A DNA stretch of 64,000 nt. It comes from Trichinella spiralis. Lineage: Eukaryota; Nematoda; Enoplea; Trichinellida; Trichinellidae. The stretch is from positions 9,812,634 through 9,876,633 of the forward strand of contig CM012955.1 of assembly GCA_000181795.3 (NCBI GenBank), read 5' to 3'. The translations under genes and the position numbers were made by a program. The notes beneath the pieces were generated by a model, which made no database searches, had not been told where the DNA came from, and saw nothing but the letters and a program-made list of their open reading frames with translations. The number at the start of each line of letters is the position of its first letter. Within the stretch, counting starts at the first letter, position 1. This document shows positions 61,308 to 64,000 of this stretch, piece by piece.

Positions 61308-64000
61308 ATGTTATCCTTGAAAAGTTTCAGGTGAGAATTGTTGTATTTATTCATAATGCAAATAAAATGACTTGTTAATGTATTTTCAGTTCCAACATGC
61401 ATATTCCACCAAATTCTATTCCTTTGAATGCGAAATCGACTGTGAAATACAGCGTTCCGCAACATCGTGACACGGACTGCCCTCAAGTATAACTTTAGTT
61501 TACCAGAGTTTATATTCTGTCGCTGATGAATGTATTTCAGATATGCACTAATGTGATTGGTAATCTTGGTTGGAAACGAGAGCCCTATCAATCGAGAATA
61601 ATGGACATCACTCCCGATGGTCGTGTTTTGGCCTATTATCTGAAAAGTATTATTTTATTATTACACCATTTGCTATTTTTTAAATATATTTTAATTTATA
61701 AGTTTTACATTGAAAACGAATTTCTGCTCTGAAATTGTAGTTAATTATTTTTTTGCATTCCGTCTGCGCCTCAATACACTGATGTATCTTCTATTGTATT
61801 CTTCATTTTTTTCTGGTTTTTTTTCTTTATTAGACAATGTTTTCTGTGTGAATCTTTTGAAATCAAGTGATGAACGTTATTTTTCAGCAATACCATGACA
61901 ACATGATGTTGCTATTTTCTTGAATACTGCTGCATTTTTTCTTTCATGAAATCATTTCTTTTATAAATGTAACAGTTTGTTCACCTTCTATCCAATTCAT
62001 TTTATTTTTATATATTAACTTATATTTGTGTAGGATGATTCAGCATAGCTTGTATTATTTTGAAAGTATTTTTAACAGTTGCATTTAATACTGGTTGATG
62101 CTTTTGTATGATTGATAGATTGTAATTTTATATTTTTAATTTTCCTTTAGTATATTAATGAAAAAAATGTTTTTTTAGCAATAAATGGTAGCGTTATTCG
62201 ATTGTTGAAGCTGGATTTGATGTGTCGTTGTCATCTTCCGAAACTAGCGGACTGCGTCAGTGATATGGAATGGTGTGCCTATTCGCAATCCTATCTGCTC
62301 GGCATCACCGATACAAATCGTTCAGTGACGTTTTATAAAGTGGAAAAGGAGCACGAATTGGAAAATCGGTGATTATTTAATTTTAATACGAATGAAAAAG
62401 AAAACTTTTGCTTTTATTAGATATGAATTGGTGAAAATCACGTCGGACAATCCCCAAAAAGACGCGGCAGTGCGTTGTTCGTTGACATGGTGCCGAGGTT
62501 TGAATGAGAAACTTCTCACGCCGCAGGTGATGGAATTTGTGGACAATTATTTCAAAGTGGCTGTTTGGTTTGAAAATGTTATTTACATTTTCAACGTGAA
62601 GAAAATTTGCCAAGAATTTGGTTCGAAAACTACATACGACGCGATCGAATCGAAAGTGTGCAAAATTACTGAAAGCAAGGTAATACTTTTTTTTTCTTAT
62701 TGAACAATATTAATGATTTTCATGTTTGATTCAGAACATCACCAGTGCTCAGATATCAGTCGATGGCTCCACGGCTTGCCTGAGCAATGAAGATGGGCAG
62801 TTGAAATTTTTCAAACTCGACAAATCTCAGGAGGCTCACTGCATCCGTACGTTTCAGGCGAACGGTACCGATCCTGTATCGTGGTCGTATTTTTTCACCG
62901 ACAGTAGCATGTTCACTTCCAAGTGATTTTTTTTGACAAAATTTTTTCCTCTTTCACATTACCATCCAGCCGTTGTTTTTAGCTCGCCCAAAAATGCCGG
63001 CTATGTTTTCACGGCGGCGGAGAACAATCGAGTGATAAGTTTGTGGAATCCGACCGAATCAAAAATGACATCCTGTTTGAAGCAAGTTTTTTGCTTATGG
63101 TTTATTTATTTTTTTTATTTTTCATTTTTATTCAGATTGGTCGGTGAAAATAATCCACAGGATACGACACCTTTTGTTTTGTGTGTGGACAAAAGTGGAA
63201 AATTCCTTTGCATTTCCGACATTGCCAACAAAGTGAATATATAATTTGTTATTATGCAAATTATGTCATTTTTGTTTCCATTTCTTTGTAGCTGCTGTTT
63301 ATTGTCGCTTTGGAGGAGTCGAAAAATTCCTTTTACATGCGTGTTTTGTCCGTCTTTCCGCTGGTCAAGCCGTTGATCTTCATTGCCGTTGCGGAATTCA
63401 AGTGCATCACAGGTTTCTTGACTTTTCATTCAACATTTGCCACTTTTTTCTTTCATATTGTTGAACTTTTCAGAAGCACGTCAAAATTCAAAAATTGGGG
63501 AGCGACTTGTTCGAGCTGAAATTTACGCAATCAACGAACAGTTAATGGGATATATTTTTTTAATGTTATTTGTATTTCTAATATCTTATTTTACTGCTCG
63601 TAGATCACTTGCGAAGTTGACAATCAATTATGACGAAAAAGGAGAGGCGAATCTTGAACAGAAACTATGCGATGTGAAAATTCAACTTCTCAGCGATATG
63701 CCGAATGAAAATAAACGCAAAACTAAGTATTAATTTTTGCTTTTTATTAAATTGAAAATTCCAATATGAATTGTTCATGTTGTAAAGTTGAAATTTTTTG
63801 AAGGCCTCAGCCTGTGCAAGCGATTCCACCAGTGAAAGTTGAAAATCAGACGGCTGTTGTACCAGATGAAAAAGTAATTTTATGATTCTTTTTCAATCCA
63901 TTAATTATGATAATTGACAGACGACATAGAAGCGAAGGCTGAGTTTTAGTTGTATGAATATTTTTTCAAATGTTATTCAACAGGCTTCATTCATCTTTAG
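61308..64000 (+). CDS. EDC4: EDC4/Ge-1 decapping scaffold, N-terminal part, cut by window edge
   Basis: EDC4 (Ge-1) is a P-body scaffold that promotes mRNA decapping by DCP1/DCP2. Exons read here are 61308-61330, 61390-61486, 61541-61646, 62179-62368, 62421-62679, 62735-62922, 62983-63081, 63136-63232, 63292-63412, 63474-63540, 63604-63726 and 63804-63873. A further exon starts near 63984. About 480 codons are in frame. They cover the WD-repeat propeller: 'YQSRIMDITPDGRVLAYYLK', 'INGSVIRLLKLD', 'ISVDGSTACLSNEDGQLKFF', 'YVFTAAENNRVISLWNP', 'FVLCVDKSGKFLCISDIANK'. These follow the order of human EDC4, including 'LFIVALEE' and the 'VRAEIYAINEQSLAKLTINY' strand pair. The Ser-rich linker and C-terminal alpha-helical domain lie beyond the edge. 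The intron after 63081 probably begins with GC. Confidence 0.8.
63082..63135 (+). other. probable GC-AG intron in EDC4
   Basis: GCAAGT, the favoured GC donor hexamer, follows 'TSCLK', and the intron ends tttttattcag. This joins to 'LVGENNPQ' in frame. The alternative, a GTTTTT donor at 63086 with the acceptor at ccacag near 63160, is also in frame but deletes ten residues. Confidence 0.5.

Overview
This is a stretch of an AT-rich animal genome, almost certainly a nematode. Genes are split by short introns (about 45-75 bp, with a few of 1.5-3 kb) ending in T-rich tracts plus CAG or TAG. Several genes have a 3' splice acceptor just 5' of the ATG, as expected for spliced-leader trans-splicing. 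An unc-4 homeobox gene carries the C-terminal tail I recall from Caenorhabditis UNC-4. Intergenic DNA is long and many proteins differ clearly from Caenorhabditis, so another nematode lineage is likely; the species cannot be told from this window.

Layout, left to right. 1-3.1 kb: gene-poor DNA with an old, diverged repeat. 3.2-4.8 kb (-): SMN, complete from the Gemin2-binding segment through the Tudor domain to the YG box. 6.1-6.7 kb (-): a small signal-peptide protein whose last exon is open in two frames. 7.1-8.0 kb (-): a doubtful two-exon gene. 9.3-11.4 kb (-): RNF11-type RING protein. 12.4-13.2 kb (+): TAF12. 13.8-16.5 kb: a decayed BEL/Pao LTR retrotransposon in minus orientation. 17.1-20.6 kb (+): DIS3/RRP44 with one apparent +1 frameshift. 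23.9-27.5 kb (+): unc-4. 30.3-31.7 kb (-): triosephosphate isomerase in seven exons. 33.7-35.7 kb (-): a LOTUS plus extended-Tudor protein of the Tejas/TDRD5/TDRD7 kind. 37.1-38.5 kb (+): Lunapark. 39.2-43.7 kb (+): a Jun-family bZIP factor. 46.7-50.5 kb (-): a secreted LDL-receptor-A protein resembling HEN-1/Jelly belly. 50.5-58.3 kb: a gene desert rich in simple repeats, with a G-quadruplex-like tract. 58.3-59.3 kb (-): intronless snurportin-1. 61.3 kb to the right edge (+): the N-terminal WD-repeat part of EDC4/Ge-1.

The genes are mostly unrelated housekeeping and developmental loci. Several act in RNA metabolism: SMN and snurportin in snRNP assembly and import, DIS3 in the exosome, EDC4 in decapping, and the LOTUS-Tudor protein probably in germ granules. 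No operon is proven. Exon boundaries were read by eye from frame, splice consensus and recalled family sequences. For all multi-exon genes given here the exon lengths close in frame, except at the DIS3 frameshift. The most unusual signals are the two-frame last exon at 6.1-6.5 kb, the LOTUS-Tudor gene in a nematode, the long HEN-1/Jeb-like precursor, the DIS3 frameshift and two probable GC-AG introns.
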